A stretch of 64,000 bases of DNA from Microbacterium sp. Root53 (GTDB taxonomy: Bacteria > Actinomycetota > Actinomycetes > Actinomycetales > Microbacteriaceae), in NCBI RefSeq assembly GCF_001426925.1, contig NZ_LMFR01000024.1:1-64000 (forward strand). Reading direction: 5' to 3'. The position numbers were made by a program, and so were the translations under genes. The notes beneath the pieces were generated by a model, which was not told the DNA's origin, made no database searches, and was given only the letters and a program-made list of their open reading frames with translations. This document shows, piece by piece, positions 43,258-50,789 of this stretch. Position 1 is the first letter of the stretch; every line of letters begins with the position of its first letter.

Positions 43258-44947
43258 CCAGACCGACGCCCGGAAGGCCGCGCGGGACGGATCCGAGCCC
43301 CTGCGCCCGTCGGACCACGTCGAGAGCGACGCCGACTCCGGCGTGAACCAGCCGGCGCTCGGCGTCGTCGGATGGCTGCGCTGGGGCTGGCGGCAGCTCA
43401 CCAGCATGCGCACCGCGCTCGTCCTCCTGCTGCTGCTCGCGATCGCGGCCGTGCCCGGGTCGATTTTCCCCCAGCGGATGGCCAACCCCAACGGCGTGAC
43501 GCAGTGGGAGCGGGAGAACCCCGACCTGTTCCCGATCCTCGACGCCATGCAGATGTTCGACGTCTACGTGTCGGCCTGGTTCTCCGCGATCTACCTGCTG
43601 CTGTTCGTCTCGCTCGTGGGCTGCATCCTGCCGCGCACCAAGCACCACTGGAAGGCGATGCGCTCGCGCCCGCCGCGCACGCCGGCGCGGCTCGCGCGCC
43701 TCGACGACCACCTCGAGGACCGGATCGCCGGCGACGCGGACGACGCGGCCCACGCGGTCGACCTGGCCGAGGCGCAGCTGCGCTCGAGCGGCTACCGGGT
43801 CGAGCGCTACGACGGGCGAGGCGCGTTCTCGGTCTCGGCCGAGCGCGGCTACCTGCGCGAGACCGGCAACCTGGTGTTCCACGCGTCCCTCGTGGGAGTG
43901 CTGGTATCGGTCGGGGTGGGCGGCGGCTTCGCGTACACGGGTCAGCAGGTGATCATCGAGGGCCAGTCCGTGGTCAACTCGCTGGTCGACTACTCGTCCA
44001 TGAACCGCGGCCGCTTCGTGGGTGACGACGCCCTGACGCCGTACGCCATGCGCCTGGACTCGTTCGACGTCACGTACCAGCCCATCGGCACCAGCGGCGC
44101 GGGCCAGGCGGGCGACTTCCAGGCGAACGTCACGGTCGTCGAGCCGGGTGGCGCCGAGCGCCAGGAGGCCGTCCGCGTCAACCACCCGCTCGACGTCGCG
44201 GGCGACCGGGTCTACCTGCTGGGCAACGGCTACGCGCCGACCATCACGGTCAAGGCGCCCGACGGCACCACGGTCTACAGCGAGCCCGTGCCGTTCCTGC
44301 CGCAGGACGCCAACATGACCTCGCTCGGCGTCGTGAAGATCCCCGACGGCCTGCCGGAGCAGGTCGGCATGATCGGCTTCTTCTACCCGACCCAGATGCA
44401 GCTCGCGAGCGGCGCTTTCTCGTCCGGATTCGGCGAGCTGCTCAACCCCGTGCTGACCCTGAACGTGTACGTCGGCGACCTCGGGGTCGACGACGGCGTG
44501 CCCAGCTCGGTGTACGAGCTCGACCCGAGCGGCATGGAGCAGATCGCCGGGCCGCAGGTCGACATCGACTCGCTCGAGCTCGCGCCCGGGGAGACCGTCG
44601 AGCTGCCGAACGGCCTCGGCACGGTCACGTTCGAGGACGAGACCCCGGCGGATGCCGACCGCTCGCAGGTGGGCCTCACCGAATCGGTCAAGCGCTTCGT
44701 GTCGCTGCAGACGCACCACGACGGGTCCGCGATCTTCGTGCTGGCGTTCGCGGTGCTCGCGATGCTCGGCCTGCTCACCGCGCTGTTCGTGCCGCGCCGC
44801 CGCGTCTGGGTCAAGGCGACCGCGGACGACGCGGGCATCCGGCTCGAGTACGCGGCGCTCGCACGCGGCGAGGACCCGACGCTCGCGACCGCGATCGCGG
44901 ACCTGCGCACCAAGCACCGCGCCGCGCTCGGCGCCGACGACGCGTAA
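43238..44947 (+). CDS. resB: Cytochrome c biogenesis protein ResB
   Basis: This 569-residue protein starts at ATG 43238, inside the end of ccdA. ResB features: WLRWGWRQLTSMRTALVLLL, AAVPGSIFPQR, YVSAWFSAIYLLLFVSLVGC, GNLVFHASLVGVLVSVGVGG, and a large outer domain ending before ILAFAVLAMLGLLTALFVPR-like sequence (LAFAVLAMLGLLTALFVPRR). With CcsB it forms the System II heme ligation complex outside the membrane. Confidence 0.95.
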   Translation: MSRSLSDQTDARKAARDGSEPLRPSDHVESDADSGVNQPALGVVGWLRWGWRQLTSMRTALVLLLLLAIAAVPGSIFPQRMANPNGVTQWERENPDLFPILDAMQMFDVYVSAWFSAIYLLLFVSLVGCILPRTKHHWKAMRSRPPRTPARLARLDDHLEDRIAGDADDAAHAVDLAEAQLRSSGYRVERYDGRGAFSVSAERGYLRETGNLVFHASLVGVLVSVGVGGGFAYTGQQVIIEGQSVVNSLVDYSSMNRGRFVGDDALTPYAMRLDSFDVTYQPIGTSGAGQAGDFQANVTVVEPGGAERQEAVRVNHPLDVAGDRVYLLGNGYAPTITVKAPDGTTVYSEPVPFLPQDANMTSLGVVKIPDGLPEQVGMIGFFYPTQMQLASGAFSSGFGELLNPVLTLNVYVGDLGVDDGVPSSVYELDPSGMEQIAGPQVDIDSLELAPGETVELPNGLGTVTFEDETPADADRSQVGLTESVKRFVSLQTHHDGSAIFVLAFAVLAMLGLLTALFVPRRRVWVKATADDAGIRLEYAALARGEDPTLATAIADLRTKHRAALGADDA

Positions 44948-44950
44948 GCG

Positions 44951-45388
44951 TCAGCCTTTCCGCAGATCTTGAGCCAGCATCACCAGGATGCCGCTCGGGC
45001 CGCGCAGGTAGGTCAGCCGGTAGAGGTCCCGATACGTGGCCACGCCCCGCAGCGGGTGGCATCCGTGCCGCGCGGCGATCTCGAGCGACGCGTCGAGGTC
45101 GTCCACCGAGAACGCGACGCGATGCATCCCGATCTCGTTGGGGCGCGTCGGCTCGGTCTCGATCACCTCGGGATGCAGGTATTCGAAGAGCTCCAGGCGC
45201 CCCTGGCCGTCGGGGGTCGCCAGCATCACGATGCGCGCGTGGTTGCCGTCCAGCCCGACGGCCGTGTCGGTCCATTCACCGCTGACCGTGTCGCGTCCGA
45301 CGACCTCCAGGCCCAGGTCCGTGAAGAAGGCGATCGCCTCATCCAGATCCCGGACGGCGATGCCGACGTTCTCGAGCGCGATGGCCAT
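44951..45388 (-). CDS. VOC-family (glyoxalase-fold) protein
   Basis: This 145-residue protein starts at ATG 45388. It has two beta-alpha-beta-beta-beta modules: LENVGIAVRDLDEAIAFFTD and LGLEVVGRDTV, then IGMHRVAFSVDDLDASLEI and a C-terminal YLRGPSGILVMLAQDL. Metal-site candidates are the acid in LELFEYL and the late GPSGIL-type region. It could be a lyase or dioxygenase-like enzyme or a binding protein. It lies antisense inside the ccs cluster, between resB and ccsB, which is an unusual place. Confidence 0.88.
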   Translation of the reverse strand: MAIALENVGIAVRDLDEAIAFFTDLGLEVVGRDTVSGEWTDTAVGLDGNHARIVMLATPDGQGRLELFEYLHPEVIETEPTRPNEIGMHRVAFSVDDLDASLEIAARHGCHPLRGVATYRDLYRLTYLRGPSGILVMLAQDLRKG

Positions 45389-45471
45389 GCCCGCACGCTA
45401 CCGGGGCCCGGGCCCCGCGGACAGGGCCCGCCCACAGAGAGCGCGAAGCGGGCGCTCGTATAATCGGGCTC

Positions 45472-46464
45472 ATGCACCCTGACGCGCTCTCGCTGGACGA
45501 GATCTCGGTTCTTCTGATCTGGACGGCGATCTCGGTCTACGCCCTCGCGTTCGTCGCGTACGCGTTCGACCTGGCGCGCCGCTCGCAGCTCTCGCTCGAG
45601 CGTCAGGATGCCGCGCGCGAGCGCGTGCTGGTCGGGGCCGGATCGGGGACCACCGTGAACGGCGTCGCGCAGGACGCGCCTGCCGCCGCGAAGCCGCGCA
45701 TGGTCATGGGCCGGATCGGCACCTCGCTCACGGTGCTCGGCTTCCTGTTCCACCTCGGCGGCACGGTGCTGCGGGGGATCGCGGCGGGACGCGTGCCGTG
45801 GTCGAACATGTACGAGTTCGCGATGACCGGCACCCTGCTCATCACGGCCGTGTATCTGGGCGTGCTGTTCTGGCGCGACCTGCGCTTCCTCGGCACGTTC
45901 ATGGTGGGGCTCGTCACGGTGCTGCTGGGGGCGGCGACCCTGTCGTTCTACGTGCAGATCGTGCCGCTCATGGATCCACTCAAGTCGGTCTGGCTCGTCA
46001 TCCACGTGTTCGTCGCGTCGCTCGCCACGGCCTTCCTCGCCCTCGCGTTCGGGCTCTCGGTGCTGCAGCTGCTGCAGGCGCGCCGCGAGCGGCTCGCGCT
46101 CGAGGCGAAGGACGCCGAGCCCCAGCGCTCGTTCCTGCGCACGCTCCCCAGCGCCGAGGCGCTCGAGGGGATGGCCTACCGCTTCGCCATCATCGGCTTC
46201 ATCTTCTGGACGTTCACCCTCATCGCCGGCTCCATCTGGGCGCAGGACGCGTGGGGCCGCTACTGGGGCTTCGACACCAAGGAAGTCTGGACCTTCATCA
46301 TCTGGGTTCTCTACGCCGGCTACATCCACGCCCGCGCGACGCGCGGCTGGCGCGGCACCCGCTCGGCCTGGCTCTCGATCGTCGGCTTCACCGCCGTGAT
46401 CTTCAACTTCACGATCGTGAACATGTTCTTCGAGGGTCTGCACGCGTACAGCGGCCTGAGCTGA
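45472..46464 (+). CDS. ccsB: c-type cytochrome biogenesis protein CcsB
   Basis: This 330-residue polytopic protein starts at ATG 45472. The heme-handling motif WGRYWGFDTKEVWTFIIW (WWD-type) is followed by the conserved His in YIHARATRGW, and an earlier YEFAMTGTLLITA region is also typical. It delivers heme to the outer face and joins it to apocytochrome c with ResB. Here a VOC gene on the other strand separates it from resB. Confidence 0.95.
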   Translation: MHPDALSLDEISVLLIWTAISVYALAFVAYAFDLARRSQLSLERQDAARERVLVGAGSGTTVNGVAQDAPAAAKPRMVMGRIGTSLTVLGFLFHLGGTVLRGIAAGRVPWSNMYEFAMTGTLLITAVYLGVLFWRDLRFLGTFMVGLVTVLLGAATLSFYVQIVPLMDPLKSVWLVIHVFVASLATAFLALAFGLSVLQLLQARRERLALEAKDAEPQRSFLRTLPSAEALEGMAYRFAIIGFIFWTFTLIAGSIWAQDAWGRYWGFDTKEVWTFIIWVLYAGYIHARATRGWRGTRSAWLSIVGFTAVIFNFTIVNMFFEGLHAYSGLS

Positions 46465-46527
46465 GAAGGACTTCTTTTCTAGAAGCGATCGCACGCTCGC
46501 GCGACGGTAGATGACCGGCCTGTTCCC

Positions 46528-46720
46528 GGTCGTTGAGCGGAGCGAAGCGGAGTCGAAACGGGCTGAGCGAGCGGAGCGAGTCGAAGCCGGGACCCTCATT
46601 CGTGGTCGTTGAGCGACGAGCGCCAGCGAGGAGTCGAAACGGGCTGAAGCGACCCAGCCGGTCGGGGAGGTTCGGCCACGTTTCGACTCCGGCTCGTTCC
46701 TCGCCTCCGCTCAACGACCA
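46528..46720. repeat. Composite REP-like repeat downstream of the ccs cluster (cluster G)
   Basis: The gap 46465-46789 holds this repeat and the promoter of the next operon. Units: GGTCGTTGAGCGGAGCGAAG through GTCGAAACG, GCTGAGCGAGCGGAGCGAGT, GGTCGTTGAGCGACGAGCGC through GTCGAAAC, and an opposite GTTTCGACTCCGGCTCGTTC to CTCAACGACCAC unit. Order and orientation copy cluster F. Confidence 0.85.
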
Positions 46721-46724
46721 CCCG

Positions 46725-46747
46725 CAGAAACAACATCTGTGTTTCTG
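46725..46747. promoter_or_regulatory. Probable operator before the fructose operon
   Basis: CAGAAACA and TGTTTCTG arms with a 7-nt centre form an inverted repeat 43 bp before the fruR-like start. A T/G-rich stretch GATTGTGTTGTAGTCTGTGG follows and probably contains the promoter. DeoR-type fructose repressors usually bind such sites and respond to fructose 1-phosphate. Confidence 0.5.
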
Positions 46748-46789
46748 TGGGATTGTGTTGTAGTCTGTGGGCATCCGAAGGAGGGTGCC

Positions 46790-47569
46790 ATGTACGCGAC
46801 GGAGCGACGAGAGCTCATCGAGCAGGTGCTGCGGGACGAGGCGCGCGTCGCCGTCGCCGACCTCGCGGAGCGGCTCGACGTCACGACCGAGACCGTGCGC
46901 CGCGACCTCGCGCTGCTGGAGCGCGCCGGCGTCCTGCGCCGCGTGCACGGCGGGGCCGTCGCCGCCGACCGGGGGAGCGCCGCCGAGGCCGACCTGCGCG
47001 AGCGCGCCGGACAGCGCGGCCCCGCCAAGCACGCGATCGCCCGCCGGGCCGTCGAGGCGCTGGGGGACGACTTCCGCGGATCCGTGCTCCTGGACGCGGG
47101 CACCACGACCGGCGCGGTCGCCGAGCTGCTGTCCGACCGGCTCGCCGGCCCCGACGCCCAGGTCGTGACCCACTCCGCCGTGCTCGCCGCGCTGCTCACC
47201 ACGCGCGGCGGCGTGCCCCTCACCACGATCGGCGGGCGCGTGCGCGGAATCACCGGCGCCGCGGTGGGCGCGGGAACCGTGCAGGCCATCGAGTCGATGC
47301 GCCCCGACATCGCGTTCGTGGGCACGAACGGGCTGAGCGCCGCCTTCGGGGCGAGCACCCCCGACCCGGACGAGGCCGACGTCAAGCGCGCGATCGTCCG
47401 CTCCGCGCGTCGCGTGGTGCTGCTCGCGGACGCGTCCAAGTTCGGCGACGAGTCGCTGCAGCGGTTCGCGCGCCTGGACGAGATCGATCTGCTGGTGACC
47501 GACCGCGCGCCCTCCGGCGCGCTCGCCGCGGCCCTCGAGGACGCCGACGTGGAGGTGTGGATCGCATGA
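46790..47569 (+). CDS. DeoR/GlpR-family transcriptional regulator of fructose use
   Basis: This protein has 259 residues from ATG 46790 behind GAAGGAGGG. The N-terminal HTH reads RRELIEQVLRDEARVAVADL, then AERLDVTTETVRRDLALLER and GVLRRVHGGAV. The C-terminal sugar-phosphate sensor has LLDAGTTTGAVAELL and IAFVGTNGLSAAFGASTPDP. Its stop overlaps the fruK start (ATGA). It is the likely local repressor of the operon, acting at the inverted repeat upstream. The name fruR would be by context. Confidence 0.92.
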   Translation: MYATERRELIEQVLRDEARVAVADLAERLDVTTETVRRDLALLERAGVLRRVHGGAVAADRGSAAEADLRERAGQRGPAKHAIARRAVEALGDDFRGSVLLDAGTTTGAVAELLSDRLAGPDAQVVTHSAVLAALLTTRGGVPLTTIGGRVRGITGAAVGAGTVQAIESMRPDIAFVGTNGLSAAFGASTPDPDEADVKRAIVRSARRVVLLADASKFGDESLQRFARLDEIDLLVTDRAPSGALAAALEDADVEVWIA

Positions 47570-48519
47570 TCGTCACCCTGACCGCCAACCCGTCGCTCGA
47601 CCGCACGATCCAGCTGGCCGGTCCGCTCGAGCCGGGGGCCGTGCAGGCCGCGGAGTCGTCGAGCGTTGATCCGGCCGGCAAGGGCGTGAACGTGTCGCGC
47701 GTGGTCGTCGCCTCCGGCGCCGAGACGCTCGCGGTGCTGCCGCTCGCGGACGACGACCCCTACGGCGAGCACACCGCGGGGCTCCCCGTGCGCGCGGTGC
47801 CGATCGAGGGGCACGCCCGCTCCAACATCACGCTCACGTCGCCCGACGGCGAGACCACCAAGATCAACCTGCCGGGCGCCGGGCTCGCGCCGGCCGAGGC
47901 GGCCGCCCTGATCGACGCGGTCGTCGAGGCGGCCGACGGCGCGCGCTGGCTCGCCCTGTGCGGCTCGCTCCCGCCGGGCGTCGCCGCCGACTTCTACGTC
48001 GAGGTCATCCAGGCCGTGCGGACGCGCGCCGCCCGCGCGCCGCGCATCGCGGTCGACACGTCGGGCCCGGCCCTCGCCGAGGTGCTCGCCTGTGGCGCCG
48101 TCGACCTCATCAAGCCGAACGACGAGGAGCTCGTCGACGCCGTGGCCCGCCTGGGTCTCGCGACCTCGAGCGAGGCGGACCAGGACACCGTCGCGGACGC
48201 CGTCCGGCTCGCCTCGACCCTCGTGCCGCATCGCGTGGGCGCGGTCCTCGTCACGCTCGGCGGCGACGGCGCGGTGCTCGTGGACGCCGAGGGCGCCCAC
48301 CACGCCGCGGCGCCGCCCACCGATGTGCGCAGCACGGTCGGAGCGGGCGACAGCGCCCTCGCCGGCTTCCTGCTCGCCGACCTCGCCGGAGAGGACGCCG
48401 ACGGCCGGCTGCGCGCAGCCATCCGATACGGCTCCGCCACGGCCGCCCTTCCCGGCACGCGCATCGCGACGCCGGCCGACCTGCCCGGCGGGGACATCCC
48501 CGTCCGGAGGCTTCCCTGA
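47566..48519 (+). CDS. fruK: 1-phosphofructokinase (PfkB family)
   Basis: This protein has 317 residues from ATG 47566. The PfkB/FruK pattern: MIVTLTANPSLDRTIQLAGP, SVDPAGKGVNVSRVVVASG, LCGSLPPGVAADFY, IKPNDEELVDAV and the catalytic STVGAGDSALAGFL with the base Asp. It phosphorylates fructose 1-phosphate, made by the PTS permease downstream, to fructose 1,6-bisphosphate. Confidence 0.95.
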   Translation: MIVTLTANPSLDRTIQLAGPLEPGAVQAAESSSVDPAGKGVNVSRVVVASGAETLAVLPLADDDPYGEHTAGLPVRAVPIEGHARSNITLTSPDGETTKINLPGAGLAPAEAAALIDAVVEAADGARWLALCGSLPPGVAADFYVEVIQAVRTRAARAPRIAVDTSGPALAEVLACGAVDLIKPNDEELVDAVARLGLATSSEADQDTVADAVRLASTLVPHRVGAVLVTLGGDGAVLVDAEGAHHAAAPPTDVRSTVGAGDSALAGFLLADLAGEDADGRLRAAIRYGSATAALPGTRIATPADLPGGDIPVRRLP

Positions 48520-48603
48520 CCCGCGGCTCGCCGCATCCACCCCCACCCGATCCACCCGCCGCCTCGCGGCGCACCACGGACGCTCAGCCTCGAGGAGGAG
48601 ACC

Positions 48604-50625
48604 ATGTCCACCATCACCCCCCAGCTCGTGAGCCTCGATGAGGACCTCGGCACGGACAAGCAGGCGGTGCTCCGCGCCCTGTCGCAGCGCTTCGTCGCGC
48701 AGGGCCGCGCGACGGACGCCGAACAGCTGTTTGCCGCCGCCTGGGCCCGCGAGGAGCAGGACGCCACGGGCCTGCCCGGCGGCATCGCGATCCCGCACGC
48801 CAAGAGCGCGGCCGTGTCGCAGGCGTCGCTGGCGTTCGCCCGCCTGAACCCGCCGGTGGACTTCGGCGCCGAGGGCGAGCCGAGCGACATCGTGTTCATG
48901 ATCGCCGCGCCCGACACGGCGGCCGAGGAGCACCTCGCGGTGCTGTCGTCGCTCGCGCGCAACCTGATGGACGAGGATTTCCTCGCCGCGCTGCGTTCGG
49001 CCGCGACGCCGGATGAGGTGGTCGGCATCGTGCGCCGCGCGATCGGCGAGGAAGAGGCGGCCGAGGCGCCGGCACCCGCCGCCGCGGCTCCGGCTCCGGC
49101 CGCGGCCGCCGCCGGCGACGCCATCCTGGTCGACGGCCGCCCCGCGCGGATCGTCGCGGTCACGGCCTGCGCGACGGGCATCGCCCACACCTACATGGCG
49201 GCCGACGGCCTGGCCGCCGCCGCGCGCAAGGCCGGTGTCGAGCTCCACGTCGAGACCCAGGGCTCGAGCGGCTACACCCCGGTCCCGGCCGACACGATCG
49301 CGGCGGCCGACGCCGTCGTGTTCGCGGTCGACGTCGACGTGCGGGAGCCGCAGCGGTTCGCGGGCAAGCCCGTCATCCGGCGGACGGTCAAGGCGGGCAT
49401 CGAGAAGCCCGCGGAGCTGCTCGCGCTCGCCGCGGCCGCCGCGAAGGATCCGTCCGCCGAGCGGGTGAGCGGCACGGCCGAGACGGCCGCCGCCTCGAAC
49501 GTGCCGGTGGAGTCGTTCGGCGCGCGCATCAAGCGCATCCTGCTGACCGGCGTCTCGTACATGATCCCGTTCGTCGCGGGCGGCGGTCTGCTGATCGCGC
49601 TCGGGTTCCTGCTCGGCGGCTTCGACATCAACGAGTCGGCCAACGCGATCGTGCTCGAGAACGCCCTGTGGAACCTGCCCGAGGGCGGGCTGCTGCAGTA
49701 CCTCGGCGCCGTGTTCTTCACGATCGGCGGCGTCTCGATGGGCTTCCTCGTGGCGGCGCTGGCCGGGTACATCGCGTTCGCGATCGCCGACCGGCCCGGC
49801 ATCGCTCCCGGCTTCGTGGCCGGCTCGGTCGCGGTGCTGATGAGCGCGGGCTTCCTCGGCGGCATCGTCGGCGGCCTGCTCGCGGGACTCGTCGCCTGGT
49901 GGCTGGGCCGCCTGGACGTGCCGCGCTGGCTGCGCGGCCTCATGCCGGTCGTGATCATCCCGCTCGTCGGCTCGATCGTCGCCTCCGGCCTGATGATCCT
50001 GTTCCTCGGCTGGCCGATTGCGGCGCTCATGACCGCCATGACCGACGGCCTGAACAACCTCGCCGACAGCGGCCTGATCGTCGTCGTGGGCGTGCTGCTG
50101 GGCCTCATGATGTGCTTCGACCTGGGCGGCCCGGTGAACAAGGTCGCGTACGCGTTCGCGGTCGCGGGCCTCGGTGCCGCGTCCGACCAGAACACCGTGC
50201 CCTACGTGATCATGGCGACCGTGATGGCGGCGGGCATGGTGCCGCCGCTCGCGATGGCGCTCGCCTCGACCGTGCTGGCGCGCGGCGCGTTCACGCCGGT
50301 CGAGCAGGAGAACGGCAAGGCCGCGTGGCTGCTCGGGGCTTCGTTCATCTCGGAGGGTGCGATCCCGTTCGCGGCCGCCGACCCGCTGCGCGTCATCCCG
50401 GCGTCGATGATCGGCGGCGCGGTCACGGGCGCCCTGACCATGCTGCTGGGCGTGGGATCGCGCGCTCCGCACGGAGGCGTGTTCGTGTTCTTCGCGATCG
50501 ACCCGATCTGGGGCTTCCTGCTCGCGATCGCCGTCGGCACCGTCGTGTCGGCCCTCGCGGTCGTGGCGCTCAAGAAGTACGCGCACCGTCGCACCGCGGC
50601 GGCCCCTGTGGCCGTCGCCGCCTGA
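48604..50625 (+). CDS. fruA: PTS fructose transporter, EIIABC
   Basis: This 673-residue protein starts at ATG 48604 behind GAGGAGGAG. The EIIA domain (1-145) has GGIAIPHAKS with phospho-His65. An Ala/Pro linker leads to the EIIB domain with AVTACATGIAHTYMAA and phospho-Cys189. The EIIC domain (about 300-665) has VSYMIPFVAGGGLLIALGF and FDLGGPVNKVAYAF. It imports fructose as fructose 1-phosphate. HPr and EI are not in the window. Confidence 0.96.
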   Translation: MSTITPQLVSLDEDLGTDKQAVLRALSQRFVAQGRATDAEQLFAAAWAREEQDATGLPGGIAIPHAKSAAVSQASLAFARLNPPVDFGAEGEPSDIVFMIAAPDTAAEEHLAVLSSLARNLMDEDFLAALRSAATPDEVVGIVRRAIGEEEAAEAPAPAAAAPAPAAAAAGDAILVDGRPARIVAVTACATGIAHTYMAADGLAAAARKAGVELHVETQGSSGYTPVPADTIAAADAVVFAVDVDVREPQRFAGKPVIRRTVKAGIEKPAELLALAAAAAKDPSAERVSGTAETAAASNVPVESFGARIKRILLTGVSYMIPFVAGGGLLIALGFLLGGFDINESANAIVLENALWNLPEGGLLQYLGAVFFTIGGVSMGFLVAALAGYIAFAIADRPGIAPGFVAGSVAVLMSAGFLGGIVGGLLAGLVAWWLGRLDVPRWLRGLMPVVIIPLVGSIVASGLMILFLGWPIAALMTAMTDGLNNLADSGLIVVVGVLLGLMMCFDLGGPVNKVAYAFAVAGLGAASDQNTVPYVIMATVMAAGMVPPLAMALASTVLARGAFTPVEQENGKAAWLLGASFISEGAIPFAAADPLRVIPASMIGGAVTGALTMLLGVGSRAPHGGVFVFFAIDPIWGFLLAIAVGTVVSALAVVALKKYAHRRTAAAPVAVAA

Positions 50626-50636
50626 TCCCGATGCCC

Positions 50637-50673
50637 GAACGGCCCGGCCCTCGTCTCGAGGACCGGGCCGTTC
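50637..50673 (+). terminator. Terminator hairpin of the fructose operon
   Basis: GAACGGCCCGG/CCGGGCCGTTC arms of 11 bp with a 15-nt loop lie 11 bp after the fruA stop. Confidence 0.75.
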
Positions 50674-50696
50674 CGGCGTCGTGGCGACCCGACCGG

Positions 50697-50765
50697 CTTC
50701 GACTGGTCTTCGGCGACGAGACTGGTCTCGGCGGGACCAGCCTCGTCGCCCGGGACCAGTCGAAG
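50697..50765. repeat. 69-bp nested inverted repeat
   Basis: Outer arms CTTCGACTGGTC/GACCAGTCGAAG (50697-50708 and 50754-50765) enclose inner arms GGCGACGAG/CTCGTCGCC (50712-50720 and 50742-50750) and a further ACTGGTC/GACCAG pair. The whole block is an almost complete palindrome between convergent genes. Confidence 0.75.
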
Positions 50766-50789
50766 CGCAGGGGGACGACCCCCGCGGCA

